From NCBI RefSeq assembly GCF_025460765.1, contig NZ_JAMWEG010000008.1:186001-250000 (forward strand): a DNA stretch of 64,000 bases, written 5' to 3'. The notes below the pieces were generated by a model that was not told the DNA's origin, searched no databases, and worked only from the letters and a program-made list of their open reading frames with translations. This stretch comes from Micromonospora sp. MA102. Lineage in GTDB: Bacteria > Actinomycetota > Actinomycetes > Mycobacteriales > Micromonosporaceae. The translations under genes were made by a program, and so were the position numbers. Positions 8,314 through 18,128 of the stretch are shown here, piece after piece (the first letter of the stretch is position 1; each line of letters begins with the position of its first letter).

Positions 8314-11300
8314 TTACTCCGGCGGGAGCGGGGACCGGCGGCTCTTCGGCAGGCGCAGCACCTCGAACTGGTCCGTACCGTCGACAAGCGCGGCCGACGG
8401 CACCGGCCGGGTCGGCTGCTCGGCGACCGGGCCACCGGCCTCGGCCGGGCCCTCACCGCCCCCGACGGTCACCGGGACGGGCGCCGGCGCCGGCGCCTCG
8501 ACGGGCGCCGGGGCGCCCCGCCGGCGGGCCCGGCGCTCGCGGAAGGACTCCTTGGTGCGCTCCACCATCGTGTAGAGGGTCGGCACCAGGATCAGCGTGA
8601 GCAGCGTCGAGCTGAGCAGACCACCGATCACCACGACGGCCAGCGGCTTGGAGATGAAGCCGCCCTCACCGGTCAGGCCGAACGCCATCGGCAGCAGCGC
8701 GAACACGGTGGCGACCGCGGTCATCAGGATCGGTCGCAGCCGGCGCCGGCCGCCCTCGACCACCGCCTCGGTCACGCCCATGCCCTGTCCCCGGTACTGG
8801 TTGATCAGGTCGAGCAGCACGATCGCGTTGGTCACCACGATGCCGACCAGCATGAGCACGCCGATCAGCGCCGGCACGCCCAGCGGGGTGCCGGTGAGCA
8901 GCAGCAGGCCGATCGCGCCGGTCGCCGCGAACGGCACGGAGATCAGCAGGATCAGCGCCTGGGTCAGGCTGCGGAACGTACCCACCATGATCAGGAAGAC
9001 GATCGCGATCGCGGCCAGCACGGCCAGCCCCAGGTCGGCGAAGGCGTCGGCCTGGTCGGCGCTGACCCCGCCGATGACGAACGTCGCTCCCGGCACGTCC
9101 AGGGCGTCCAGCTTCTTCTGCAGCTCCTGGGTGGTGGCGCCGAGATTCGAGCCGGTCGCCGTGCCGGTCACCGACACGCTCCGCTCGCCGTCGATCCGGG
9201 TCACCTGCTGCGGGCCCTCGACCTGGTTGACGTCGGCGATGTCGTCCAGCTTCACCGGGCCGACCGGCAGCGCCCGCAGCTCCGCCACGCTCAGCGGCGG
9301 CCGGGCCCCGGTGCTCAGGACCACGTCCTGCGGGGTGCCGTCCAGGGTGACCTGGCCGAGCGGCGCCCCCCGGTACGCCTGCGCGACGACCTGGCCCACC
9401 GCCGCCTCGGTCAGCCCGGCGCGCGCCGCGGCGACCCGGTCGACGGTCACCTCCACCCGGGGCACCCGGGTGGCCAGGCCGGTGGTGACGTCCTCGACGC
9501 CCGCCGTGCCGGCCATCGCGTTCCGGACGGCCTCGGCGGCCCGGGTCAGCGTGTCCTGGTCGGCGGCCTGCACGACCACCTCGAGCTGGTTGGCGCTGGC
9601 GTTCTGGCCACCGCCGAAGGTCAGCTCACCGGCCTCCGGGCCGAGCCCGTCGAACTCCGTGCGCAGCTTCTCACGGACCTCGGCCGCGTCGGTGTCGTCG
9701 CTGAGCGCCAGCGACCAGGAGGCGGTGTCGTTGCCGCCGCCGGCCCACGGGTTGTCGCCGCCGCCCGCGCTGACCTGGTACGTCTCCACCCCCGGCGTAC
9801 GCCGGAGGATCTCCTCCACCCGGGCGGCGGCCTGGTCGGTGCCGGTCAGCCCGGTGCCCGCCGGCAGCTCCTGCTGGATGGCCAGGGTGTCCTGGCCGGA
9901 GTCGTCGAGGAAGTTGGTCTCCAGCTTCTGGGCCAGGCCGAACGTGCCGAAGAGCACCAGCAGGCCCAGCGCCACGGTCGCCCAGCGGGTGCCGCGGGAC
10001 CGGGTGGCGAAGCCGATCACCGGCAGGTAGCCCCGCTGCAACGGGCTGCGCAGCTCCTTCTCCGCGGCGGCGCGCCGGGCGGCGGCCTCGTCGGCCCCGC
10101 CGCGCGGCGGCTTGAGGAACCAGTACGCCAGCACCGGGATCACGGTCAGCGAGACCAGCAGCGAGGCGAGCAGGGCCACCGTCACGGTGATCGCGAACGG
10201 CGCGAAGAGCTGCCCCACGAAGCCGCCCACCAGGGCGATCGGCGCGAAGACGGCGACCGTGGTGAGGGTCGAGGCGGTCACCGCGCCGGCCACCTCGCGG
10301 ACCGCGGCCAGGATGGCGTCCCGCTTCGGCTCGCCGTACTCCAGGTGTCGTTTGATGTTCTCCAGCACCACGATCGAGTCGTCGACCACCCGGCCGACGG
10401 CGATGGTCAGCGCGCCGAGGGTGAGCAGGTTCAGCGAGTAGTCGCCGGCCCACAGCACGATCAGCGCGACCAGCACCGACAGCGGGATGGACACCGCCGT
10501 GACCACGGTGGAGCGGACCGAGAGCAGGAAGACCAGGATCACCACGACGGCCATGAGCAGGCCGAGCAGGCCCTCGGTGGTGAGGCTCTCGATGGACCGC
10601 TCGACGAACGGGGCCTGGTCGAAGACCACGGTCAGGTCGGCGCCGGAGGCGGCCTCGAGCTCGTCCAGGCGGTCCCGGATGTCGTGCGAGATGGCCACCG
10701 CGTTGCCGTCGGGCGAGGCCGTGACGGCGATGCCGAGGCTGGGCTTGCCGTTGGTGCGGGTGAAGCCGGTGGCCGGGGCGAGCTGCTGCTCCACCCGGGC
10801 CACGTCGCCGAGGCGCACCGGGGCGGCGGGGGTCGTGCTGATCACGATCCCGCGCAGGTCGTCGACGCTGCGGATCGGGGTGCCGACCTGCACCGGCAGC
10901 GAGCGGCCGCCGTCGATCACCGCGCCGGCCGGCAGTGCCACGCCGTTGGTCTTCAGCGCCTGGGCGATGGCGGTCGGGGCCAGCCGGGCCGCGGCCAGCT
11001 TCGCCGGGTCGGGAACGATCGTCACGACCTGGTCGCGGGCGCCGGTCACGTCGACCGTGCGGACCCCGTCCAGCCCCTCCAGGTCGGGTACGACGGTGGC
11101 GCGCAGCTTCTCGGCCAGGGCCTGCTCGTCGCCGTCGCCGGTCGCGGCGACCACCACGGCCGGCAGGTCGTCGGTGCTGCCGGCGATCACCTGCGGGTCG
11201 ACGCCCTCGGGAAGCTGGGCGTCGATCCGGCTCAGCGCGGTCTGCATCTTGTTGACCACGTCGTCCAGGTCGGTGCCGAACTCGTACTGCACCTGGACGG

Positions 11301-11571
11301 TGGCGGAGCCCTCGCGCGAGGTGGAGGTGACCTTCTCCAGCCCCGGGATGCCCTGGAGGCTGTTCTCGATCGGCTCGGCGACCTGGGACTCGACGATCTC
11401 CGGCGCGGCGCCCGGGTACGGCGCCACGATGAAGGCGGCGGGGAACTCCAGCGACGGCAGCAGCTGCTGCTTCAGCGACGGCACGGCGAACGCCCCGAAC
11501 GCCGTGGTCACCAGCGCGATGAGGGCGATCAGGCCCCGGTTGGCGAGACTGAATCTGGCGAGCAGCGACAT
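8314..11571 (-). CDS. RND-family efflux transporter (AcrB/SwrC-like)
   Basis: A 1085-aa protein of the hydrophobe/amphiphile efflux (HAE) branch of the RND superfamily. It has the MSLLARFSLANRGLIALIAL membrane start, an LPSLEFPAAFI periplasmic-type head, the VVDDSIVVLENIKRHLEYG segment of TM4 and adjacent loop, and a repeat of the TM-head-TM architecture in the second half (VLMLVGIVVTNAIVLLDL). A proton-relay Asp pair is present in GRVVDDS. ATG 11571 is chosen over upstream starts because the membrane segment begins there and AGGAG precedes it. In Gram-positives such proteins work without an outer-membrane partner (for example SwrC of Bacillus). No adaptor gene is adjacent. Substrate unknown. 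Confidence 0.93.
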   Translation of the reverse strand: MSLLARFSLANRGLIALIALVTTAFGAFAVPSLKQQLLPSLEFPAAFIVAPYPGAAPEIVESQVAEPIENSLQGIPGLEKVTSTSREGSATVQVQYEFGTDLDDVVNKMQTALSRIDAQLPEGVDPQVIAGSTDDLPAVVVAATGDGDEQALAEKLRATVVPDLEGLDGVRTVDVTGARDQVVTIVPDPAKLAAARLAPTAIAQALKTNGVALPAGAVIDGGRSLPVQVGTPIRSVDDLRGIVISTTPAAPVRLGDVARVEQQLAPATGFTRTNGKPSLGIAVTASPDGNAVAISHDIRDRLDELEAASGADLTVVFDQAPFVERSIESLTTEGLLGLLMAVVVILVFLLSVRSTVVTAVSIPLSVLVALIVLWAGDYSLNLLTLGALTIAVGRVVDDSIVVLENIKRHLEYGEPKRDAILAAVREVAGAVTASTLTTVAVFAPIALVGGFVGQLFAPFAITVTVALLASLLVSLTVIPVLAYWFLKPPRGGADEAAARRAAAEKELRSPLQRGYLPVIGFATRSRGTRWATVALGLLVLFGTFGLAQKLETNFLDDSGQDTLAIQQELPAGTGLTGTDQAAARVEEILRRTPGVETYQVSAGGGDNPWAGGGNDTASWSLALSDDTDAAEVREKLRTEFDGLGPEAGELTFGGGQNASANQLEVVVQAADQDTLTRAAEAVRNAMAGTAGVEDVTTGLATRVPRVEVTVDRVAAARAGLTEAAVGQVVAQAYRGAPLGQVTLDGTPQDVVLSTGARPPLSVAELRALPVGPVKLDDIADVNQVEGPQQVTRIDGERSVSVTGTATGSNLGATTQELQKKLDALDVPGATFVIGGVSADQADAFADLGLAVLAAIAIVFLIMVGTFRSLTQALILLISVPFAATGAIGLLLLTGTPLGVPALIGVLMLVGIVVTNAIVLLDLINQYRGQGMGVTEAVVEGGRRRLRPILMTAVATVFALLPMAFGLTGEGGFISKPLAVVVIGGLLSSTLLTLILVPTLYTMVERTKESFRERRARRRGAPAPVEAPAPAPVPVTVGGGEGPAEAGGPVAEQPTRPVPSAALVDGTDQFEVLRLPKSRRSPLPPE

Positions 11572-11692
11572 GGGCGTTACGCACTCCTGGAAAGGGGTGT
11601 ACGGGGTGGGATGAGTCTGCCGCACGCGATCACGCACGCAGCCACTGGCCCCGGCCGGCGTGACGCCGCCCGCTGCAGCCGGCGCGGGCCGG

Positions 11693-12742
11693 TCAGACCA
11701 GGTCGAGGGAGCGCGCCGCGGCGAGGGCGTCGTTGGCGATCGTCAGCGGGGCGGGGGCCGTGGAGATGGCCCACTCCGGGTCCTTGAGGCCGTGGCCGGT
11801 CACCGTGCAGACCACGGTGGCGCCCGCCGGCACCCGACCGGCGGCGGCCTGCTGGAGCAGGCCGGCCACGCTGGCCGCGCTGCCCAGCTCGACGAAGACC
11901 CCGACCTCGCGGGCCAGCAGCCGGTACGCGGAGAGGATCTCCCGGTCGGTGACCGCGGAGATCAGACCCTCGGACGCCTCCCGGGCGTCGATCGCCTTGG
12001 TCCAGCTCGCCGGGTTGCCGATCCGGATGGCGGTGGCGATGGTGGACGGCTCCGGCACCACCTGCCCGGTGACGATCGGCGCCGCGCCGGACGCCTGGAA
12101 GCCGTACATCTTCGGGGCCTTCGTGGCGTTGCCGTCCCGCCGGTCCTCGGAGTAGCCCATCCAGTAGGCGGAGATGTTGCCGGCGTTGCCCACCGGCAGG
12201 CAGTGGATGTCGGGCGCGTCGCCGAGCGCCTCGACGATCTCGAACGCGGCGGTCTTCTGCCCGTGCAGGCGATCGATGTTGACCGAGTTGACGAGCGCGA
12301 CCGGGTAGTCCTGGGCGAGCTTGCCGGCCAGCGCCAGGCAGTCGTCGAAGTTGCCCTGCACCTGGAGCAGCTTGGCCCCGTGCACCAGCGCCTGGGCCAG
12401 CTTGCCCAGCGCGATCTTGCCCTGCGGCACGAGCACCGCGCAGGTGATCCCGGCGCGGGCCGCGTACGCGGCGGCGGAGGCGCTGGTGTTGCCCGTGGAG
12501 GCGCAGATGATCGCCTTGTCACCGGCCTCGACGGCCTTGGAGACGGCGACCGTCATGCCCCGGTCCTTGAACGAGCCGGTCGGGTTCGCACCCTCGACCT
12601 TGAGCCACACGTCGGCGCCGACCCGGGCGGAGAGCACCGGCGCCGGCAGCAGCGGCGTGTTCCCCTCGTGCAGGGTGACGACGGGAGTGGCGGCGGTGAC
12701 CGGCAGCCGGTCGCGGTACGCCTCGATCAGACCCCGCCACAT
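11693..12742 (-). CDS. thrC: Threonine synthase
   Basis: Converts O-phosphohomoserine to L-threonine with PLP. It is 349 aa long, the usual size for the short actinobacterial form. ANPTGSFKDRGM contains the PLP lysine near residue 57; STGNTSASAAAYAARAG and the LPVGNAGNISAYW phosphate-binding loop are also present. It lies 114 bases after hom in the same direction, so hom and thrC are likely one transcription unit. Confidence 0.96.
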   Translation of the reverse strand: MWRGLIEAYRDRLPVTAATPVVTLHEGNTPLLPAPVLSARVGADVWLKVEGANPTGSFKDRGMTVAVSKAVEAGDKAIICASTGNTSASAAAYAARAGITCAVLVPQGKIALGKLAQALVHGAKLLQVQGNFDDCLALAGKLAQDYPVALVNSVNIDRLHGQKTAAFEIVEALGDAPDIHCLPVGNAGNISAYWMGYSEDRRDGNATKAPKMYGFQASGAAPIVTGQVVPEPSTIATAIRIGNPASWTKAIDAREASEGLISAVTDREILSAYRLLAREVGVFVELGSAASVAGLLQQAAAGRVPAGATVVCTVTGHGLKDPEWAISTAPAPLTIANDALAAARSLDLV

Positions 12743-12856
12743 GTCGCGCTCCTCGCCTCTGCCGCCCCGATCGCCGCGGGGCCCCTACCAGCGTGGCCCA
12801 GCCTCCCGGACCGGCCGCCGGCACACCCCCTGATAACCATCAGGCGGGACGGTCGG

Positions 12857-14167
12857 CTACGCCCCGCCCTCGACCCGCAGCACGCTCGTCACCGAGCGGA
12901 CGATGTCCAGCCCGCGCAGCTCGTCCACGGTGGCGGCGAGCGCGGCGTCCGGCGCCACGTGGGTGACGATGACCAGTTCGGCGTCGGGGCCGCCGCCGGC
13001 CGGGCCCTGCCGCACGGTGGCGATGGAGACCTCGTGCCGGGCGAAGACACCCGCCACCGCCTCCAGCACACCCGGGCGGTCGGCCACGTCCAGGCTGACG
13101 TGGTAGCGGGTGAGCGCCTCGCCCATCGGCCGGACCGGCAGGTCCGCGTACGCCGACTCGCTGGCTGCGTGAACCCCGGCGAGGCGGTTGCGGGCCACCG
13201 CCACCACGTCGCCGAGCACCGCGCTGGCGGTCGGCGCGCCGCCCGCGCCCCGGCCGTAGAACATGAGCTGCCCGGCCGCCTCGGCCTCGACGAACACCGC
13301 GTTGAACGCGTCGCCGACGCCGGCGAGGGGGTGGGTCAGCGGGATCATGGCCGGGTGCACCCGGACGCTGACCGTCTCGCGCCCGGCCGCGTCGGTGCCC
13401 CGGGCCGCGATGCAGAGCAGCTTGATGGTGCAGCCCATGGCCTTGGCGCTGGCCACGTCGGCGGCGGTCACCTCGGTGATGCCCTCGCGGTGCACGTCGG
13501 CGGCGGTGACCCGGGTGTGGAACGCCAGCGAGGCCAGGATGGCGGCCTTCGCGGCGGCGTCGAAGCCCTCGACGTCGGCCGTCGGGTCGGCCTCCGCATA
13601 CCCCAGTTCGGTGGCCTCCTCCAGGGCCTCGGCGAAGCCCGCGCCGGTGGCGTCCATGGCGGAGAGGATGAAGTTGGTGGTGCCGTTGACGATGCCGGTG
13701 ACCCGGTTGATCCGGTCGCCGTGCAGCGACTCGCGCAGCGGGCGCAGCAGCGGGATGGCTCCGGCGACGCTGGCCTCGTAGTAGAGGTCGGCGCCGCCCT
13801 CGGCGGCCGCGTCGTGCAGCGTCGCGCCGTCCTCGGCGAGCAGCGCCTTGTTGGCGGTGACCACGCTCTTGCCGGCGCGCAGCGCCTCGACCAGCCAGGT
13901 GCGGGCCGGCTCGATCCCGCCGACGACCTCGACCACGACGTCCACGTCGTCCCGCTTGATCAGGCCGAGCGGGTCGGTGGTGAACAGGGCGGGGTCGACC
14001 GGCAGGTCGCCGCGGTCCCGGCCGAGCCGGCGGACGGCGATGCCGGCGATCTCCAGCGGGGCGCCGATCCGGGCGGCGAGGTCGGCCGACTGCTCGTGCA
14101 GCAGCCGCACCACGTCGCTGCCGACCGTGCCGCAGCCGAGCAGCGCCAAGCGAACGGGTGAGGTCAT
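12857..14167 (-). CDS. hom: Homoserine dehydrogenase
   Basis: NAD(P)H-dependent reduction of aspartate semialdehyde to homoserine. The 436-aa protein has a Rossmann motif LLGCGTVGSDVV at residues 9-20, the VTANKALLAEDG catalytic segment, GIVNGTTNFIL near residue 163, and a C-terminal ACT domain from about residue 350 (DVADRPGVLEAVAGVFA), which usually senses threonine. The ATG overlaps the lysA stop (ATGA), so translation is coupled to lysA. Confidence 0.97.
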   Translation of the reverse strand: MTSPVRLALLGCGTVGSDVVRLLHEQSADLAARIGAPLEIAGIAVRRLGRDRGDLPVDPALFTTDPLGLIKRDDVDVVVEVVGGIEPARTWLVEALRAGKSVVTANKALLAEDGATLHDAAAEGGADLYYEASVAGAIPLLRPLRESLHGDRINRVTGIVNGTTNFILSAMDATGAGFAEALEEATELGYAEADPTADVEGFDAAAKAAILASLAFHTRVTAADVHREGITEVTAADVASAKAMGCTIKLLCIAARGTDAAGRETVSVRVHPAMIPLTHPLAGVGDAFNAVFVEAEAAGQLMFYGRGAGGAPTASAVLGDVVAVARNRLAGVHAASESAYADLPVRPMGEALTRYHVSLDVADRPGVLEAVAGVFARHEVSIATVRQGPAGGGPDAELVIVTHVAPDAALAATVDELRGLDIVRSVTSVLRVEGGA

Positions 14168-15549
14168 CCCACATCCAATGCGAGCAGGTCGTCTTCGGTC
14201 TCCCGGCGGACGATCAGCCGGGCCCGACCGTCGCGGACGGCGACGACCGGGGGCCGCGGGACATGGTTGTAGTTGCTGGCCATGCTCCGGCAGTACGCCC
14301 CGGTGCCGGGCACCGCGACAAGATCTCCGGGCTGCACGTCGGCGGGCAGGAATTCATCCTTCACCACGATGTCCCCGGACTCACAGTGCTTTCCCACCAC
14401 GCGGGCGAGCATGGGCTCGGCGGCCGAGGCCCGGTTGGCCACCGTCGCCGAGTAGGACGCGTCGTAGAGCGCGGTGCGGATGTTGTCGCTCATCCCCCCG
14501 TCGACGCTCACGTAGGTGCGGATGCCATCGACGTCCTTCACCGTGCCCACCTCGTAGAGGGTGAACACGGCCGGACCGACGATGGCCCGGCCGGGCTCGA
14601 TGGACAGGTGCGGCACGGCCAGGTTCTCCGCCGCGCACTCCCCGTCGACGATCTTGCGCAGCCGCTTGGCCAGCTCGTGCGGCGCGGCCGGGTCGTCCTG
14701 CGTGGTGTACGCGATGCCGAAGCCGCCACCCAGGTCCAGCTCGGGCAGCTCGACCCCGCGCGCGTCGCGGATCTGCGCCTGAAGGGCCAGCACCCGGCGG
14801 GCGGACACCTCGAAGCCGCTGGCGTCGAAGATCTGCGAGCCGATGTGCGAGTGCAGACCGCGCAGCTCCAGCACGTCCTCGTCGAGGATCTTGAAGGCGG
14901 CCGCCGCGGCCGCGCCGCCGGCGAGGGAGAAGCCGAACTTCTGGTCCTCGTGCGCGGTGGCGATGAACTCGTGGGTATGTGCCTCCACGCCGACGGTCAC
15001 CCGGACCAGCACCCTCGGCCGCACCCCGCGCTCGCGGGCGATCGCGGTGAGCCGGTCGATCTCGGCGAACGAGTCGACGATGATCCGGCCCACCCCGGCG
15101 TCCACGGCCCGGGTCAGCTCGGCCACGGACTTGTTGTTGCCGTGGAAGCCGATCCGCGCGGGCTCCATGCCGGCCGACAGCGCAGTGGCCAGCTCACCCC
15201 CCGTGCAGACGTCGAGGAACAGGCCCTCCTCGGCGATCATCCGGACCACCGCCCGGCAGAGGAACGCCTTGCCGGCGTAGTAGACGTCGGCGTCCGGGAA
15301 GGCGTCCCGGAACTCGCGGCCGCGGGCACGCAGGTCGTCCTCGTCCAGCACGTACACCGGGGTGCCGAACTCGGCGGCCAGGTCGCGGACGTCCAGGCCC
15401 GCGACCGTCAGGGCGCCGCCCGCGCCGCGCGCCGCGTTGCGCGGCCACAGCTGCGGGACCAGCTCGTTGACGTCGACCGGCGGACGCAGCCAGGCCGGAC
15501 CGCGGTTGCCGATGTCGCCGTGCAGCGCACCGGCCTCGTGCGCCCGCAT
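14164..15549 (-). CDS. lysA: Diaminopimelate decarboxylase
   Basis: PLP enzyme forming L-lysine from meso-diaminopimelate. It is 461 aa long. The PLP lysine lies in VYYAGKAFL (K94); HSHIGSQI, ELDLGGGFGI, EPGRAIVG and the catalytic CESGD motif follow in the expected order. The ATG at 15549 shares one base with the argS stop (TAATG), and the stop overlaps the hom start, giving a tight argS-lysA-hom chain. Confidence 0.97.
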   Translation of the reverse strand: MRAHEAGALHGDIGNRGPAWLRPPVDVNELVPQLWPRNAARGAGGALTVAGLDVRDLAAEFGTPVYVLDEDDLRARGREFRDAFPDADVYYAGKAFLCRAVVRMIAEEGLFLDVCTGGELATALSAGMEPARIGFHGNNKSVAELTRAVDAGVGRIIVDSFAEIDRLTAIARERGVRPRVLVRVTVGVEAHTHEFIATAHEDQKFGFSLAGGAAAAAAFKILDEDVLELRGLHSHIGSQIFDASGFEVSARRVLALQAQIRDARGVELPELDLGGGFGIAYTTQDDPAAPHELAKRLRKIVDGECAAENLAVPHLSIEPGRAIVGPAVFTLYEVGTVKDVDGIRTYVSVDGGMSDNIRTALYDASYSATVANRASAAEPMLARVVGKHCESGDIVVKDEFLPADVQPGDLVAVPGTGAYCRSMASNYNHVPRPPVVAVRDGRARLIVRRETEDDLLALDVG

Positions 15550-17213
15550 TACATCCGCTCCGGAGCCGAGACGCCCAGCAGGCGCAGGCCGTTGGCGATG
15601 ACCACCCGGGTGGCGTCGTTGAGCCAGAGCCGGGCCCGGTGCAGGTCGGTGGCCTCCTCGTCGCCGCGCGGCAGGATCCGGCAGTTGTCGTAGAACCGGT
15701 GGTAGGCGCCGGCCAGCCGCTCCAGGTAGCGGGCCACCAGGTGCGGACCACGCAGCTCGGCCGCCGAGGAGACCACGGCGGGGAACTCGGCGAGGGCCTT
15801 GAGCAGCTCGTTCTCCTTCTCGTGGGAGAGCAGCTCGGCGTGGAAGCCGGCGGCCTCGCCCCGGGTCAGCCCGACCTCGGCGGCGTTGCGGCCCACGCTG
15901 GCGGTGCGGGCGGCCACGTACTGCACGTAGTAGACCGGGTTGTCGCGGGTCGCCCGGGTCCACAGCTCCACGTCGATGTCGATCGGCGAGTCGCTGGAGT
16001 AGCGGGCCAGCGCGTAGCGGGAGGCGTCCACGCCGATCGCGTCGACCAGGTCCTCCAGGGTGACCACCGTGCCGGCCCGCTTGCTCATCCGCACCGGGGC
16101 TCCGTCGCGGAGCAGGTTGACCAGCTGGCCGATGAGGATCTCCAGGTTGCGGTCCGGGTCGTCGCCGAAGCAGGCGGCCATAGCCTTCATCCGGCCGATG
16201 TAGCCGTGGTGGTCGGCGCCCAGCATGATCACCACGCGCTCGAAGCCGCGCTCGCGCTTGTCCAGGTAGTAGGCGCAGTCCGCGGCGAAGTAGGTCCACT
16301 CGCCGTTCGACTTGCGCAGCACCCGGTCCTTGTCGTCGCCGAAGTCGGTGGTGCGCAGCCAGGTGGCGCCCTCGGACTCGTAGAGGTGACCCTGCTCACG
16401 CAGCCGGTCGAGCGCCTTGTCCAGCTCCCCCCGGTCGTGCAGGTCCTTCTCGTTGAAGTAGGTGTCGAACTCCACGCCGAAGTCGCGCAGCGACGACTTG
16501 ATCTCGGCGAACATCAACTGGACACCCTCGACCCGGAACACCTCCTGGGCGGCGTCCTCGGCCAGGTCCAGCACCTCGGGCCGGCGCTTGACCACCTCGG
16601 CGGCGATCTCCGCGATGTACGCGCCGCCGTAGCCGTCCTCCGGGGCCGGCTGGCCCTGCGCGGCGGCGAGCAGCGAGCGGGCGAACCGGTCGATCTGGGA
16701 GCCGGCGTCGTTGAAGTAGTACTCGGTGCCCACGTCGGCGCCGGTGGCGCGGAGCAGCCGGCTGAGCGCGTCGCCGACGGCCGCCCAGCGGACCCCGCCG
16801 ATGTGCACCGGGCCGGTCGGGTTCGCCGAGACGAACTCCAGGTTGATCCGCTGGCCGGCCAGGGTGTCGCTGCGGCCGTACGCCGGGCCGGCCTCGACGA
16901 TGACCTTGGCGAGCTGCCCGGCGGCGGCCGCGTCGAGCCGGATGTTGAGGAAGCCCGGGCCGGCGATCTCCACCGACTTGATCCCCGACGCCTTGGCCAG
17001 CTCGTCGGCGAGGGCGGCGGCCAGCTCCCGCGGGGGTACGCCGACCTTCTTGCTGAGCTGCAGCGCCAGCGTCGAGGCGTAGTCGCCGTGCTCGGGGCTG
17101 CGGGGTCGCTCGACGGTGGTCTGCGCGGGCAGCGCGGAGCGGTCCAGGCCCCGGTCTTCGAAGACGGCGTGGGCTGCGGCGAGGACGACCTCGGCGAGTT
17201 CTGCGGGAGTCAC
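15549..17213 (-). CDS. argS: Arginyl-tRNA synthetase
   Basis: Class I synthetase charging tRNA-Arg. The 554-aa protein starts at GTG 17213. The HIGH-type motif is in SANPTGPVHIGG near residue 130 and the KMSK-type motif is MSKRAGT near residue 372. The N-terminal additional domain and C-terminal DALR anticodon-binding domain (VARYLERLAGAYHRFYDNCR) are present, and the protein ends in APERM as usual. It heads the lysA-hom-thrC unit and is divergent from the DUF3105 gene. A tRNA-Arg gene lies 2.5 kb away. Confidence 0.97.
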   Translation of the reverse strand: MTPAELAEVVLAAAHAVFEDRGLDRSALPAQTTVERPRSPEHGDYASTLALQLSKKVGVPPRELAAALADELAKASGIKSVEIAGPGFLNIRLDAAAAGQLAKVIVEAGPAYGRSDTLAGQRINLEFVSANPTGPVHIGGVRWAAVGDALSRLLRATGADVGTEYYFNDAGSQIDRFARSLLAAAQGQPAPEDGYGGAYIAEIAAEVVKRRPEVLDLAEDAAQEVFRVEGVQLMFAEIKSSLRDFGVEFDTYFNEKDLHDRGELDKALDRLREQGHLYESEGATWLRTTDFGDDKDRVLRKSNGEWTYFAADCAYYLDKRERGFERVVIMLGADHHGYIGRMKAMAACFGDDPDRNLEILIGQLVNLLRDGAPVRMSKRAGTVVTLEDLVDAIGVDASRYALARYSSDSPIDIDVELWTRATRDNPVYYVQYVAARTASVGRNAAEVGLTRGEAAGFHAELLSHEKENELLKALAEFPAVVSSAAELRGPHLVARYLERLAGAYHRFYDNCRILPRGDEEATDLHRARLWLNDATRVVIANGLRLLGVSAPERM

Positions 17214-17311
17214 CGAACCATGTTATCGGGGGTAGACTCGGTCCCCGCGGCGGCGACCCAGCATGTGAACGGCCCCGCGGCTCCCCTGACCGACCGACCT
17301 GACGAGGCACG

Positions 17312-18118
17312 ATGAGCATCAGCACCCCGGGCGGCCCGGAACGCCGTCCCACCGTGGTCAGCACCGGCAAGAAGCCGGCCGCCGGCCGGCCCGCGGCTGC
17401 CGACAAGCCCTCCGGCGGCAAGGGCACGACGCGGCCGACCGGCGGCAAGGGCCGCAAGCCGGTCACCCCGGTGAAGGTGAGCCAGGGTCGCGCGTGGGGT
17501 CCGATCGCGCTCTTCGTCGCGGTCGGCGTGCTGGCGGTGGGCATCATCGGCGTGGGCGCGTGGGCGGTCTACCAGGGCGCTCAGCCGTGGGAGAAGCGGG
17601 CCGACGCGATCAACGGCATCGTCGACTTCCGCAAGAAGGACAAGGACCTGGTCAAGGGCGGCCAGCACCAGGCGGGCCCGCTCAAGTACGACGTGCTTCC
17701 GCCGGTGGGCGGCCCGCACAACCAGGCCTGGCAGAACTGCATGGGCGACGTCTACGACGCCCCGATCGCCAACGAGCACGCGGTGCACAGCCTGGAGCAC
17801 GGCACGGTCTGGATCACCTACCGTCCCGACCTGCCCGCCGACCAGGTGGCCAAGCTGAAGGCCAAGGTGCAGGGCAAGGAGAAGATGATGCTCAGCCCGT
17901 TCGAGGGGCTGGACAAGCCGATCTCCCTCCAGGCCTGGGGCTTCCAGCTCAAGGTCGACAACGCCGACGACGGCCGGATCGACGAGTTCATCAAGACGCT
18001 GCGCGTGAACGCCTCCGTCGAGGGCCCGACGGCGCTCTGCGACCAGGGTGTCACCGCCACCGGCACCACCCCGCGCGACAACCTGGGCAACAACATGCCC
18101 GAGCAGCCGACCCAGTGA
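17312..18118 (+). CDS. DUF3105 membrane-anchored protein
   Basis: A 268-aa protein with a Lys/Gly/Pro-rich cytoplasmic N terminus (residues 1-60), one transmembrane segment at about 64-88 (PIALFVAVGVLAVGIIGVGAW), and an extracytoplasmic DUF3105 domain marked by YDVLPPVGGPHN, WQNCMGDVY and HSLEHGTVWITY. The conserved His and Cys residues suggest metal or redox chemistry, but the family has no established function. Its partner gene starts 10 bases downstream. A TAGACT -10-like box lies at about 17232, between this gene and divergent argS. Confidence 0.85.
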   Translation: MSISTPGGPERRPTVVSTGKKPAAGRPAAADKPSGGKGTTRPTGGKGRKPVTPVKVSQGRAWGPIALFVAVGVLAVGIIGVGAWAVYQGAQPWEKRADAINGIVDFRKKDKDLVKGGQHQAGPLKYDVLPPVGGPHNQAWQNCMGDVYDAPIANEHAVHSLEHGTVWITYRPDLPADQVAKLKAKVQGKEKMMLSPFEGLDKPISLQAWGFQLKVDNADDGRIDEFIKTLRVNASVEGPTALCDQGVTATGTTPRDNLGNNMPEQPTQ

Positions 18119-18128
18119 GGACGCCGCG

